DNA from: Halorussus limi
GTDB lineage: Archaea; Halobacteriota; Halobacteria; Halobacteriales; Haladaptataceae
Reading direction: 5' to 3'
Assembly: GCF_023238205.1 (NCBI RefSeq)
Contig: NZ_CP096659.1
Span: 930,001 to 994,000, forward strand
DNA: 64,000 bases
Below are positions 33,648-41,775 of the stretch, in pieces. The translations under genes were made by a program, and so were the position numbers. Each line of letters starts with the position of its first letter. The stretch's first letter is position 1. Under the pieces are notes generated by a model. That model saw only the letters and a list, made by a program, of their open reading frames with translations, ran no database searches and had not been told where the DNA came from.

Positions 33648-34730
33648 ATGAACCCGCTTCACGCCCGGTACCCGTTCCTCGCGGCGGCCCGCGAGAGCGT
33701 CCGCGAGGCCGACATCGGTCTCGTCGCCGTCGTGACGGGCGACGAGCGCCACCCCGCCGTCGAGCGCGGCGTCGAGCGGGTGCGCCGCGCGCTCGTCGAC
33801 GGGACGGTTCGTCCCGACCCGGACGGGGAGCGACGCTGGAGCACGCGCGCGGAACTGCTCTCGTATCCGGTCGCGCGCGTGCTGGTGTCGCTCGTGGACG
33901 CGCCCGGCGCGGTCGAGAAGTACGCCAGCGCCGAGGCCGACACCGCCTACGAGCGATTCACCGACGACTTCGAGAACCCCGACGACGGCCTGAAGTCCAC
34001 GGCCGACACCGCAATCACGCTCGACGCGCTCCTCGCGGAGTTCGACCTATCGGACGCGGTCCGGGAGACCGCCGCGGGCGACGGCTACCGCGTCGCCGTC
34101 GGGCGCTATCTCGCGCTCTCCTCGAACCTCGACGGCGAGTCTTGGACGCTCGCCACCCGGCAGTTGGCCGACGGGACCGTGAAAGTCTCCGAGGCCGAAC
34201 TCCACGAACTCCTCCGGGAGGCGGTCCGCCAGCGCGTCGCCGCGGGCCTGCCGACCGACGTGCCCGACGAGATTCGCGACGGTCTGACCGACGAGGTGGC
34301 CGAGTTGCAGGACACCTTCTCGGAAATCGACATCTCGCGGGACATCGACGTACTCGCGCCCGACTGCTTCCCGCCGTGCGTCGCCTCGCTGGTCGAGCGA
34401 GCGCAGGACGGCGAGAGTCTGGACGACCCCGCGGAGTTCGCACTGGTCGCGTTCCTGACCAGCGCCAACGCCGACACCGACGAACTGCTGGCGCTCTGCG
34501 GCGTGGACAGTGACACTCGCGCGAAGGCGGTCCGCTACCGGTCGAATCGGGTCGGCGACGAGTCGGGCGCCCAGTACGCGCCGCCATCCTGCGAGACGAT
34601 GGCGGCCTACGGCGAGTGTCCGGTCGCCGACGAGGCCGACCCGACGACCGACGCCCGCTGTGACTCTGTCTCCCACCCACTGGCCTACTACGAGGACGCA
34701 CTGGCCGCCGCTGAGAGCGCCGGAGACTGA
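33648..34730 (+). CDS. priL: DNA primase large subunit PriL
   Basis: 360 residues from the ATG at 33648 (MNPLHARYPFLAAARE). The N-terminal helical domain is followed by the C-terminal iron-sulfur domain with cysteines in FPPCVASL, LALCGV, APPSCETM and GECPV, the four-ligand 4Fe-4S pattern of archaeal and eukaryotic primases. PriL partners the catalytic PriS to make primers at the replication fork. The small subunit is not in this window. An in-frame open stretch extends far upstream (to 32862), but it crosses the divergent promoter and has no family match. Confidence 0.93.
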   Translation: MNPLHARYPFLAAARESVREADIGLVAVVTGDERHPAVERGVERVRRALVDGTVRPDPDGERRWSTRAELLSYPVARVLVSLVDAPGAVEKYASAEADTAYERFTDDFENPDDGLKSTADTAITLDALLAEFDLSDAVRETAAGDGYRVAVGRYLALSSNLDGESWTLATRQLADGTVKVSEAELHELLREAVRQRVAAGLPTDVPDEIRDGLTDEVAELQDTFSEIDISRDIDVLAPDCFPPCVASLVERAQDGESLDDPAEFALVAFLTSANADTDELLALCGVDSDTRAKAVRYRSNRVGDESGAQYAPPSCETMAAYGECPVADEADPTTDARCDSVSHPLAYYEDALAAAESAGD

Positions 34731-34788
34731 CGGAGTAAAAACGGGGGTGCGGAAATCGAAAGCGAAGACCGCGAAACTCGGTTAGAAT

Positions 34789-34989
34789 TCAGTACTGCCG
34801 CGACATCCAGATTCCGACGCCACTCATCAACAAGACGAACAAGACGATGACGCCCACGACCGCCAACGCTCCCGTCTGCGTGAGGCCGCCGTTGCCGTAC
34901 GTCATGCCCACGCCGACGAGGAGGGCGATGAACAGGCCGACGGACCCCGCACCGACGAGAATCTCGCGGCGCGTCTCCTGGTCTACCAT
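34789..34989 (-). CDS. Small two-helix membrane protein of unknown function
   Basis: 66 residues from the ATG at 34989 (MVDQETRREILVGAGSVG). Two membrane helices (about 12-30 and 40-60) are joined by a short GNGGLTQTG loop. A similar protein commonly accompanies primase genes in haloarchaea, as far as I recall, but no function is known. It converges with priL. Confidence 0.75.
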   Translation of the reverse strand: MVDQETRREILVGAGSVGLFIALLVGVGMTYGNGGLTQTGALAVVGVIVLFVLLMSGVGIWMSRQY

Positions 34990-35441
34990 AGCGGTGGCTT
35001 CCCATGGTATCGGCAAAAGGGCTTCGATAACCACTCTTTCCAGCGGTCGCGCCGCAGGCGGCGCTCCCTCGCGAAAGCGTGGTGAGAAACCGCGGCGTCA
35101 CTTCCTCGCTCGGTCCTCTCCGTTCGGTCGCTCCGTCAAGGGGTTTCGTGGTTCGCTCGCGGTCGAACCGGCGGCGTGCGAGCCGTCGGCCCGGTGAAAC
35201 GTGTCGGTCGAGTTAGGCGCTTTCTCGCCCCCAATTCATTCATCTCCTCGTCCCTCGAATTTACGCGTTATTGAACCATTACCGTCCTGTCTCGCACTTC
35301 TAGCCGTACTGGTAGATGCAACACTTAGGAGCGTCCAGCACCTACACATTCGTACGCGGAACCGACCGAGGGAGAGAGGAGGAGGGGTGGAGACGCCGAT
35401 TTTGCGGACCGTCGGTCGGCCGCACACTGAGAGGGAAGCCC
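34990..35441. other. Gene-poor region, 452 nt
   Basis: No convincing gene. The first 190 nt are GC-rich with repeated CGCTCGGT/CGTTCGGTCGCTCCG patterns that can fold on themselves. The part 35240-35320 is AT-richer (gaatttacgcgttattgaacc) and likely contains the promoter of the SWIM gene. An in-frame ATG at 35316 would add 42 basic, non-halophilic residues to that gene and is not favoured. Confidence 0.4.
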
Positions 35442-36137
35442 ATGGAAAACACAACAGCTTCCGAACGAACGCGAGCATCGCTGCCTCCCGCGGACGGCGT
35501 GACCGACCTCCGGTCACAGCGCGCCCGCATGGAGCGCATGGCAGTTACGGCGCTCGGCGGCGGCGTCTACGAAGTCGAGAGCCAGACTGGCAACACGTAC
35601 TCCGTGGACCTGCTCGGCGGGCGGTGTACCTGTCCGGACCACAACTTCCGGCACGTCAGGTGCAAGCACATCCGACGGGTAGCGATGGAGGTCACGGCGG
35701 GACTCGTCCCGCCGCCCGGCAAGCGGGCGGTGGCCTGCCGAAACTGCGGCGACGAAATATTCGTGGACGAGACCGAGTCGGGGCCTCACTTCTGCGAGGA
35801 GTGCAACCTCGAACCCGGCGACACCGTCGTGGACCGCGAGACCGGCGACCTGCTGGTCGTGATTCGGACGACGAACCGGCGGGCTGACGAGGTCGAAATC
35901 ACCGGCCACGACTGCACCGTCGCGGCGTACTCGACCAACGAGGGCTACCGCGACGACGACGTGGTGGTCGAAGCGATGTACCCGGTTCCGGCGGGCCTCG
36001 GTCCCGACGACCTCGAACCCACGCACCTCCGGCGCTACTCGTTCCCGCGCGGGCGACTCGCCCGCAGGCGCGAGGACGCCCGGCCGGCCGACCGCGAGGA
36101 CCAGTCGGCGCTCGACGACTTCGAGGCGTCCGTCTGA
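35442..36137 (+). CDS. SWIM zinc-finger protein with a second zinc ribbon
   Basis: 231 residues from the ATG at 35442. The SWIM motif (CxCxnCxH) is CTCPDHNFRHVRCKHI, about residues 63-78. It is preceded by a two-strand YEVESQTGNTYSVDLLGG hairpin, as in the known SWIM fold. A second metal site follows (CRNCGD...HFCEECN, about residues 102-125). The C-terminal 90 residues form a beta-rich domain ending in basic RRYSFPRGRLARRRE. SWIM domains bind DNA or protein, for example in Rad51-paralog partners. This architecture suggests a nucleic-acid-related role; its neighbours are a Holliday junction resolvase and primase. No precise function can be given. Confidence 0.82.
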   Translation: MENTTASERTRASLPPADGVTDLRSQRARMERMAVTALGGGVYEVESQTGNTYSVDLLGGRCTCPDHNFRHVRCKHIRRVAMEVTAGLVPPPGKRAVACRNCGDEIFVDETESGPHFCEECNLEPGDTVVDRETGDLLVVIRTTNRRADEVEITGHDCTVAAYSTNEGYRDDDVVVEAMYPVPAGLGPDDLEPTHLRRYSFPRGRLARRREDARPADREDQSALDDFEASV

Positions 36138-36206
36138 GGCATCGGGCGACCGTCCGAGACCGTCGAAGCGGAGAACCGGAACGCCGCGAGAGCGCGGAGA
36201 CCCGTA

Positions 36207-36701
36207 CTACTCCAGCATCGAGGCCGCCTCGTCCGGCGAGAGAACGCCTTGTTCGACCGCGTGAAGCACGTCGCGGATGTCGTGGCCGTCGTCGTCGTCC
36301 GAATCGTCGTCGGTCGCTCTGAGCGCGTCCATCGGGTCGCCGTCTTCGAGCGCCGTCTCCTTCTTGACCCGGTAGTTGCCGCCGTCGGTCTGGTGAATCT
36401 CCGCGGGGTGGAAGAAGTACCAGTCCTCGCGGTCGAACCGGACCCCGATTTTCGGCTTCGCGCCGAAGTTCTGCGAGAAGTAGACCAGCGCCTCTACCTC
36501 CTCGCCGGTGAGGTAGATGGGGTCGCCGGAACTCGACTTCGCCTCGATGGCGTAGAAGGCGACGCCGTCGCCCGCCAGCACGTCCGGGAGTTCGCGTTCG
36601 GTGGCGCTCCCGCTGGCGGGTGCGCGCATGACCGCGAACCCGGCCTCGTCGAGTCGGTTGACGAGTTCGCGCTCGCGCCTGTCGCCCTTCGCGTTGGACA
36701 T
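36207..36701 (-). CDS. hjc: Holliday junction resolvase Hjc
   Basis: 164 residues from the ATG at 36701. The PD-(D/E)xK nuclease residues are in place: [13 protein letters not shown] (Glu near residue 10), [14 protein letters not shown] (metal-binding Asp) and [10 protein letters not shown] (Glu-x-Lys). Archaeal Hjc cuts four-way junctions symmetrically as a dimer during recombination. The C-terminus adds an acidic [11 protein letters not shown] linker and a short helical [22 protein letters not shown] module not found in minimal Hjc (about 120 residues). Confidence 0.93.
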   Translation of the reverse strand: MSNAKGDRRERELVNRLDEAGFAVMRAPASGSATERELPDVLAGDGVAFYAIEAKSSSGDPIYLTGEEVEALVYFSQNFGAKPKIGVRFDREDWYFFHPAEIHQTDGGNYRVKKETALEDGDPMDALRATDDDSDDDDGHDIRDVLHAVEQGVLSPDEAASMLE

Positions 36702-36869
36702 CACGGCACCCCCGGAAGACCCGTCGCGTCTGCCATGTCTGGTACTCTCGCCTTCCCCGTGTTAAGTCCCTCGGGAGCGCGGTGGAAGTGAAGCGCCCGG
36801 CCTCGACGCGAGCGTCCGCCTCTCGGGCGGCCAGACCGCTTTTTGTCGAACGGTCCGACGCTATCGGTA

Positions 36870-37709
36870 GTGGCGAAGGAAGAACTCGACCGGCGAATCG
36901 AGACCGAACCGCCGGGTCAGGGCCAGAAGTCCAAGCAGGAGATTCTGGCCGAGGAGATTCAGGAGGGACTGGAGGAACTCAGACGCCCGGCCGACGGTCT
37001 GTTCCTGTCGGGCATCTCGGCCGGACTCGACATCGGGTTCGGTCCGCTGTTCATGGCGGTCCTGCTCACGATAGTCGGCAAGGGATGGGGCGACCCCCTG
37101 ACGCGAATCGTCGTCGCCAACGCCTACGCGGTCGGATTCATCTTCGTCATCGGCGGCCGGTCGGAACTGTTCACCGAACACACCACGCGCGCCAGCCTCC
37201 CCGTCTTCGACGGCCGGGCGAGCGTCGGCGAACTGGCCCGGCTCTGGGCGCTCGTCTACGGCGGGAACATCCTCGGCGGCAGCGTCTTCGCCGTCGCGAT
37301 GGTGTCGTTCGCGCCGGCCTACGGTATCGTCGAGCCCTCGGCGTTCACCGAAATCGCGTCGAACCTGACGTCTCACGGCCCGTGGCTCCTCCTCGCTGGC
37401 GGCGTGGTCGCCGGGTGGCTGATGGGCCTGCTCTCGTGGCTTCTCACGGCGGCCAAAGAGAGCATCTCGCGCATCGCGGTCGTCTGGCTGGTGACGACCG
37501 GCATCGGTCTCGCCCACCTGCCCCACTCCATCGCGGGCAACGTCGAGGTGCTGGCCGGGACGCTCGTCTCGCCGCGCATCTCGTTCGCGCAGTACGCCGG
37601 GTTCCTCGCGCTCGCCACGGTCGGCAACGCCGTCGGCGGGTCGGTCTTCGTCGCCCTGCTGAAGTACGGCCACGTCGTCCGCGGTGGCGGCGAGTCCGAG
37701 ACCGGGTAG
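36870..37709 (+). CDS. Formate/nitrite transporter (FNT) family channel
   Basis: 279 residues from a GTG at 36870 (MAKEELDRRIE); a TTG at 36843 is the alternative. Six membrane helices follow a 60-residue cytoplasmic N-terminus. FNT-family features include SAGLDIGFGPLFMAV (near helix 1), VGFIFVIGGRSELFTEHT (helix 2 and loop, where FNTs have the L/F-T-E-N/H motif) and the HLPHSIAGNVEVL segment. These pentameric channels pass formate, nitrite, hydrosulfide or short acids. There is no formate or nitrite metabolism gene beside it, so the substrate is open. Confidence 0.88.
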   Translation: MAKEELDRRIETEPPGQGQKSKQEILAEEIQEGLEELRRPADGLFLSGISAGLDIGFGPLFMAVLLTIVGKGWGDPLTRIVVANAYAVGFIFVIGGRSELFTEHTTRASLPVFDGRASVGELARLWALVYGGNILGGSVFAVAMVSFAPAYGIVEPSAFTEIASNLTSHGPWLLLAGGVVAGWLMGLLSWLLTAAKESISRIAVVWLVTTGIGLAHLPHSIAGNVEVLAGTLVSPRISFAQYAGFLALATVGNAVGGSVFVALLKYGHVVRGGGESETG

Positions 37710-37723
37710 CCGTTCGGACGAAG

Positions 37724-38677
37724 CTACTCGGGACCGACCTCGCCCGTCAGAAACGCCACCGCGGCCTCGACGGCCTCGTCGTCGGGTTCCATCCACGGCA
37801 TGTGGCCGCGGTCCGACAGCGTCACGAAGTCGGCGTTCGGCATCGCTCCCGCGACCGGCCGACCCACCGACGGCGGCCAGAAGTAGTCCTCGGTGCCCCA
37901 GACGAACCGGGTCGGGAGCGCGAGGTCCCGGACCTCCTCGCGGAGGTCGAACTGGGGTCGCATCCCCCGCATCGTGCCGAGGGCCTCCAGCAGCGACCAG
38001 AGGCTCTCGCGCTGGCCGGGCAGGCCCTCGCCGACGACGCCGGGCCGGAAGTAGGCGTCGGGAATCGCCGCGTCGTCCTCGACGTTGATGCGCCGGAACT
38101 CCGCGCGGGCCTCTGGGACCGTCTCGGCCTCGAAGTAGTCGAACAGCCAGCGCCCGACGACCGGCAGGTCGAACAGGCGGAAGAGAAACGGGATGTCGAG
38201 CGAGAGGCCGGCGGGCGCGCCGACGAGGCAGAGTCGCTCGACGCGCTCGGGGCGGTCCACCGCGAGCGCGAGCGACTGGAACCCGCCGAGCGAGTTGCCC
38301 ATCACGGCCGTCTCCTCGACGCCGACCGCGTCGAGGAAGTCGGCGACGTACTCGACCGCGAACTCCCGAAAGCCGGTCTCGCGGTAGTCCACCGCGGTCG
38401 AGAGACCGCGGCCCGGCCGGTCGGGCGCGTAGACGGTGAAGTGGTCCGTCAGGGCGTCGAACATCGGCACCCACGTTGCCCCGTTGGTGCTGAGTCCGTG
38501 GAGGAGCAGGAGAGGCGGACCCTCGCCAGCGGTCAGGTAGTGGACCCGGCCGGCGGGGTCGGGGAGGTCGGCGTATCTGGATTCGGCGTCCGCGTCGTAG
38601 TGGTCGCAGACCTCCGCGAGGGCTTCGACGTAAGGTCGCGCCGTCTCGCTCGGGCGGTGGTCGTACTGAAGCGTCAC
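37724..38677 (-). CDS. Alpha/beta hydrolase
   Basis: 317 residues. The fold starts with the oxyanion loop LLLHGLSTNGATW, the nucleophile elbow is MGNSLGGFQSL (Ser in GNSLG), the acid is probably the Asp in WGTEDYFWPPS, and the base His is in SDRGHMPWMEPD. The cap region around residues 150-220 is large. It is similar to haloalkane-dehalogenase/epoxide-hydrolase-like esterases; no substrate can be named. It converges on the FNT gene with a 14-nt gap. Confidence 0.87.
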   Translation of the reverse strand: MTLQYDHRPSETARPYVEALAEVCDHYDADAESRYADLPDPAGRVHYLTAGEGPPLLLLHGLSTNGATWVPMFDALTDHFTVYAPDRPGRGLSTAVDYRETGFREFAVEYVADFLDAVGVEETAVMGNSLGGFQSLALAVDRPERVERLCLVGAPAGLSLDIPFLFRLFDLPVVGRWLFDYFEAETVPEARAEFRRINVEDDAAIPDAYFRPGVVGEGLPGQRESLWSLLEALGTMRGMRPQFDLREEVRDLALPTRFVWGTEDYFWPPSVGRPVAGAMPNADFVTLSDRGHMPWMEPDDEAVEAAVAFLTGEVGPE

Positions 38678-38713
38678 GGTTCCGATTACGCGCTCGGGAG
38701 GAAAAGCGTTAGC

Positions 38714-38746
38714 GACCGCGGAAGGCGAGAGCCGCGTCCGGCGGTC
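38714..38746. other. Nested hairpin in the gap between ahcY and the hydrolase
   Basis: GACCGC and GCGGTC arms enclose an inner AGGC-gaga-GCC hairpin. It lies in the 188-nt gap downstream of the ahcY stop (minus strand) and upstream of the hydrolase start, so it could be an ahcY terminator. The rest of the gap shows nothing clear. Confidence 0.35.
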
Positions 38747-38865
38747 AGAGCCGGGGCGAGACCTTCATTGGCTGTCGATGCGCCAGCCGTCGGCGGCGTC
38801 AAGGAACCTCGCCTCCACGGTCTCCCGTCCGAAACTACGGCCGTCCGCTGCCCAGTCGACCGGGC

Positions 38866-40149
38866 TTACGTCCCGTGCTGCCAACTGCTCATGTACTCGG
38901 CCTGTTCGTCGGTCAGGTCGTCGTACTCGACGCCCTCGGCGTCCAGCTTGATTTCCGCGATTTCCCGGTCCAGTTCGTCGGGGACCTCGTGGACTCCAGC
39001 GTCGTACTGGTCGCCGTTCTCGACCAGTTCGCGGACGCAGGCGGCCTGCACGCCGAAGCTCTGGTCCATGACCTCGACCGGGTGGCCCAGCGCGATGGGC
39101 GAGGCGAGGTTGACGAGGCGGCCCTCCGCGAGGACGTTGAGGCGGCGGCCGTCGTCCATCTCGTACTCGCGGACGCCGTCGCGTGCCTCGCGCTCGTTCA
39201 CGGCGAGGTCAGAGAGGTCGTCGAGATTGACCTCCACGTCGAAGTGGCCGGCGTTGGCCAGCAGGACGCCGTCGTCCATCTTCTCGAAGTGGTCGCGGGT
39301 GACGACGTTCTTGTTCCCGGTCGTGGTGAGGAACACGTCGCCGACTTCGGCCGCCTCGGCCATCGGCATCACGTCGTAGCCCTCCATGTGGGCTTCGAGC
39401 GCGCGCCGGGGTTCGACCTCGGTCACGATGACGTTCGCGTTCTGGCCCGAGGCCTTCTTGGCGACGCCGCGGCCGCAGTCGCCGTAGCCCGCGACGACGA
39501 CGTTCTTGCCCGCCCACGAGAGGTTCGTGGTCATGGCGATGTTCGCCAGCGACGACTCGCCGGTGCCGTGGACGTTGTCGAACAGGCGCTTCATCGGCGT
39601 GTCGTTCACCGCGAAGACGGGGTAGTCGAGTTCGCCGTCCTCGTCCATCGCGCGCAGGCGGTGGACGCCCGTGGTGGTCTCCTCGGCCCCGCCCACGATG
39701 GAGTCGATGAGTTCGGGGTAGTCCTCGTGGATGGCCGCCACGAGGTCCATGCCGTCGTCCACGGTGATGGTCGGTTCGTGGGAGATGACCGCCTCGATGG
39801 CGGCGTAGTACTCCTCGTCGTCCACCTCGCGCTTGGCGTAGGAGGTGATGTTGGGGTGTTCGTCGAGCGCGGCGCTCACGTCGTCGTGGGTCGAGAGCGG
39901 GTTACAGCCGGTGATGGCGACTTCCGCGCCGCCCTCGGCGAGGGTCTCGACCAGCACCGCGGTCTTTGCCTCGACGTGCATCGCCATCCCGATGCGCTGG
40001 CCTTCGAATGGCTGGTTCGCCTCGAAGTCGCCTTGCATCGCGGTCAGAATCGGCATGTGTTCTCGCGCCCAGTCCATCTTGCGATGGCCCTCGGTGCGAG
40101 CAGATTCTACGTCCTCGACCTGCTCGCTTATCGTCGGATAGTCTGCCAT
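38866..40149 (-). CDS. ahcY: S-adenosylhomocysteinase
   Basis: 427 residues from the ATG at 40149 (MADYPTISEQVEDVESARTE); an in-frame start 27 nt earlier is rejected. Substrate-domain landmarks are EMHV-like MAMHVEAKTAVLVETL and GCNPLSTHDDV. The NAD-binding motif is VVAGYGDCGRGVAKKASG, followed by VTEVEPRRALEAHMEGYDV and TTTGNKNVV. The enzyme splits SAH to adenosine and homocysteine, relieving methyltransferase inhibition. An SAH/MTA-type deaminase gene lies 1.6 kb upstream on the same strand, so both known archaeal ways to dispose of SAH are side by side. Confidence 0.96.
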   Translation of the reverse strand: MADYPTISEQVEDVESARTEGHRKMDWAREHMPILTAMQGDFEANQPFEGQRIGMAMHVEAKTAVLVETLAEGGAEVAITGCNPLSTHDDVSAALDEHPNITSYAKREVDDEEYYAAIEAVISHEPTITVDDGMDLVAAIHEDYPELIDSIVGGAEETTTGVHRLRAMDEDGELDYPVFAVNDTPMKRLFDNVHGTGESSLANIAMTTNLSWAGKNVVVAGYGDCGRGVAKKASGQNANVIVTEVEPRRALEAHMEGYDVMPMAEAAEVGDVFLTTTGNKNVVTRDHFEKMDDGVLLANAGHFDVEVNLDDLSDLAVNEREARDGVREYEMDDGRRLNVLAEGRLVNLASPIALGHPVEVMDQSFGVQAACVRELVENGDQYDAGVHEVPDELDREIAEIKLDAEGVEYDDLTDEQAEYMSSWQHGT

Positions 40150-40416
40150 ACCCGAGCAAAGGGCCACCGCGCCCAAAACGCTACCGAAGGTCGACGCGGC
40201 GGCGTTTCGGTGAGCGGTTTCCCCGTCCAGTAATTACCGACACCGCTACCTTCGAATGTGGTCCCGTCACTCGGCGACGACCGACTTGCAAGAAAAGTCA
40301 CTGAGGGAAAAGTCCGCTAACGAACCGGAGCGTCGAGGGCCGAAACGTCGAGCGGGCCGAACGCCGCGAAAAACGTCAGCGGGGACGGAATGTCAGAACG
40401 CGTGGGCGAGTTCGGA

Positions 40417-41463
40417 CTACTTGCCGTTGCCCTTACTCTTCCCGTTGCCGTTGTTGCCCTTCTCGGAGTCGTCTCCGCCGGAACCATCCTCACTAGTGCT
40501 GCCGTCGTCGTTACCCGCGCCTTCGGGCGGGCCCTGCGAGTCGTCGCCGTCCGTGCCGTTCTGCGTGCCCGCGTCGTGCTTACCTTTGTCGCCGGACTTA
40601 CCGGCGTCGTCGGGCTTCCCCTTGTCACCGGATTTGCCAGCGTCGTCGGGCTTTCCGGCGTGGTCGGGTCGCTTCTCGTCGGCATTCCCGGGGTTGTTCT
40701 CGGTCACGAAGTCCGAGATGACCTGTCCGATGGGGCCGCCGTCGTCGCCCGCGTTCATCATCTCGTGGACGAACGAGGAGACGAGGTCGCCGAAGGAACC
40801 GCTCTTCTCACTCTCGGAAACGGTCAGCGTGGCAGTCGCCGTTCCGGTCGCGTTCCCCTTCTCGGCGGTGATTTCGACGGTGACGTTCTCCGACGGGGCG
40901 GGCAGGTCGACCGTGCCGTTCGCGTCGGTCGTGTAGTTGCCGGCGCCGTCGTAGGTGGCGTTCTCGTCGGTGACGCCGACCGTGACGGCGGCGTTCTCGA
41001 CCGCAGAGCCGTTGTGGCTCACCGTCACCGTGGCACCGTCAGTCTGGTCCACCGAGACCGCGAGCGACCCCGAGAGCGGTTCGTCGCTCTCGGGCGCGGT
41101 GGTCAGGGTGACGGTCGTCGTGCCGGTCGCGTTCCCCTTCTCGGCGGTGACCGCGACGGTCACGTTCTCGGCGGGTTCGGGGAGTTCGACCGTGCCGTTC
41201 GCGTCGGTCGCGTAGTCACCGGCACCCGCGTACGTGACGTTCTCGTCGGCAACGCCGACCGTCACGGTGGCGTTCTCGACCGCCGACCCGTTCTGAGTTA
41301 TCGTCACAGTTGCGCCGTCGTTCTCGGCCTGTTCGACCGTGACCGACAGCGAATTCGCGGTCTCGCTGGCTGTCGCGCTACTCGCCGCGCCCGCGGTCGC
41401 GGCGCTCGACAGGAGCAAGGCTCCGACGAGAGCGACCGCGAGGGTGCGATGTTTCGAGTTCAT
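40417..41463 (-). CDS. Secreted protein with duplicated Ig-like domains and a low-complexity tail
   Basis: 348 residues. A Sec signal peptide (residues 1-27, AVALVGALLLSSAATAGA) is followed by two copies of one domain (about 38-122 and 123-216), each with a VTVxxNGSAVENAxVTVGVxDEN core and an ENVTVxxTAEKGNATGT end. Internal duplication is clear at protein and DNA level. The tail (from about 250) is a hydrophilic Lys/Gly/Asp-rich region with a 12-residue repeat (GKPDDAGKSGDK) and ends in GNGKSKGNGK. There is no membrane anchor, so it is probably released or loosely bound at the cell surface. The Ig-like repeats resemble adhesin-type spacer domains; a function is not assigned. Confidence 0.8.
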   Translation of the reverse strand: MNSKHRTLAVALVGALLLSSAATAGAASSATASETANSLSVTVEQAENDGATVTITQNGSAVENATVTVGVADENVTYAGAGDYATDANGTVELPEPAENVTVAVTAEKGNATGTTTVTLTTAPESDEPLSGSLAVSVDQTDGATVTVSHNGSAVENAAVTVGVTDENATYDGAGNYTTDANGTVDLPAPSENVTVEITAEKGNATGTATATLTVSESEKSGSFGDLVSSFVHEMMNAGDDGGPIGQVISDFVTENNPGNADEKRPDHAGKPDDAGKSGDKGKPDDAGKSGDKGKHDAGTQNGTDGDDSQGPPEGAGNDDGSTSEDGSGGDDSEKGNNGNGKSKGNGK

Positions 41464-41710
41464 GCACTCGTTCAGAGGGGAAATGGGAGATTAAACCCCG
41501 CCTGCCGTCCAATCTGTTTTCGCAGTTCAATATGACCGATAGAAAGGCTCAGAGCATCCGATAAAGTTTAAGACTCGTTTTAACCGTTCAATTGAAACGT
41601 TCAACGTCTCGTTTCCGGAGCGAGAATGCGAGAATTAGCTCGGAGTTCCGACAGACGGGACGACCGGGCCGCTGTGCCGACGGTCAGGAGAGACGGTCCG
41701 GCGCTCTACA

Positions 41711-41775
41711 CGTTCGACCGCGGTGGCGGCGCGCTACTCTGCGCGTTCGACCGCGGCGGCGGCGCGCTCCTCTGC
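41711..41775. repeat. 33-bp tandem duplication spanning a stop codon
   Basis: Two units (41711-41743 and 41744-41775) differ at two or three positions. The TAG stop of the amidohydrolase lies in the first unit; the matching triplet in the second unit is GAG (Glu) on the coding strand. Confidence 0.75.

Noticed and set aside
40390-41535. 381-codon plus-strand frame
   Set aside because: Antisense to the secreted Ig-like protein, whose signal peptide and duplicated domains are clear.
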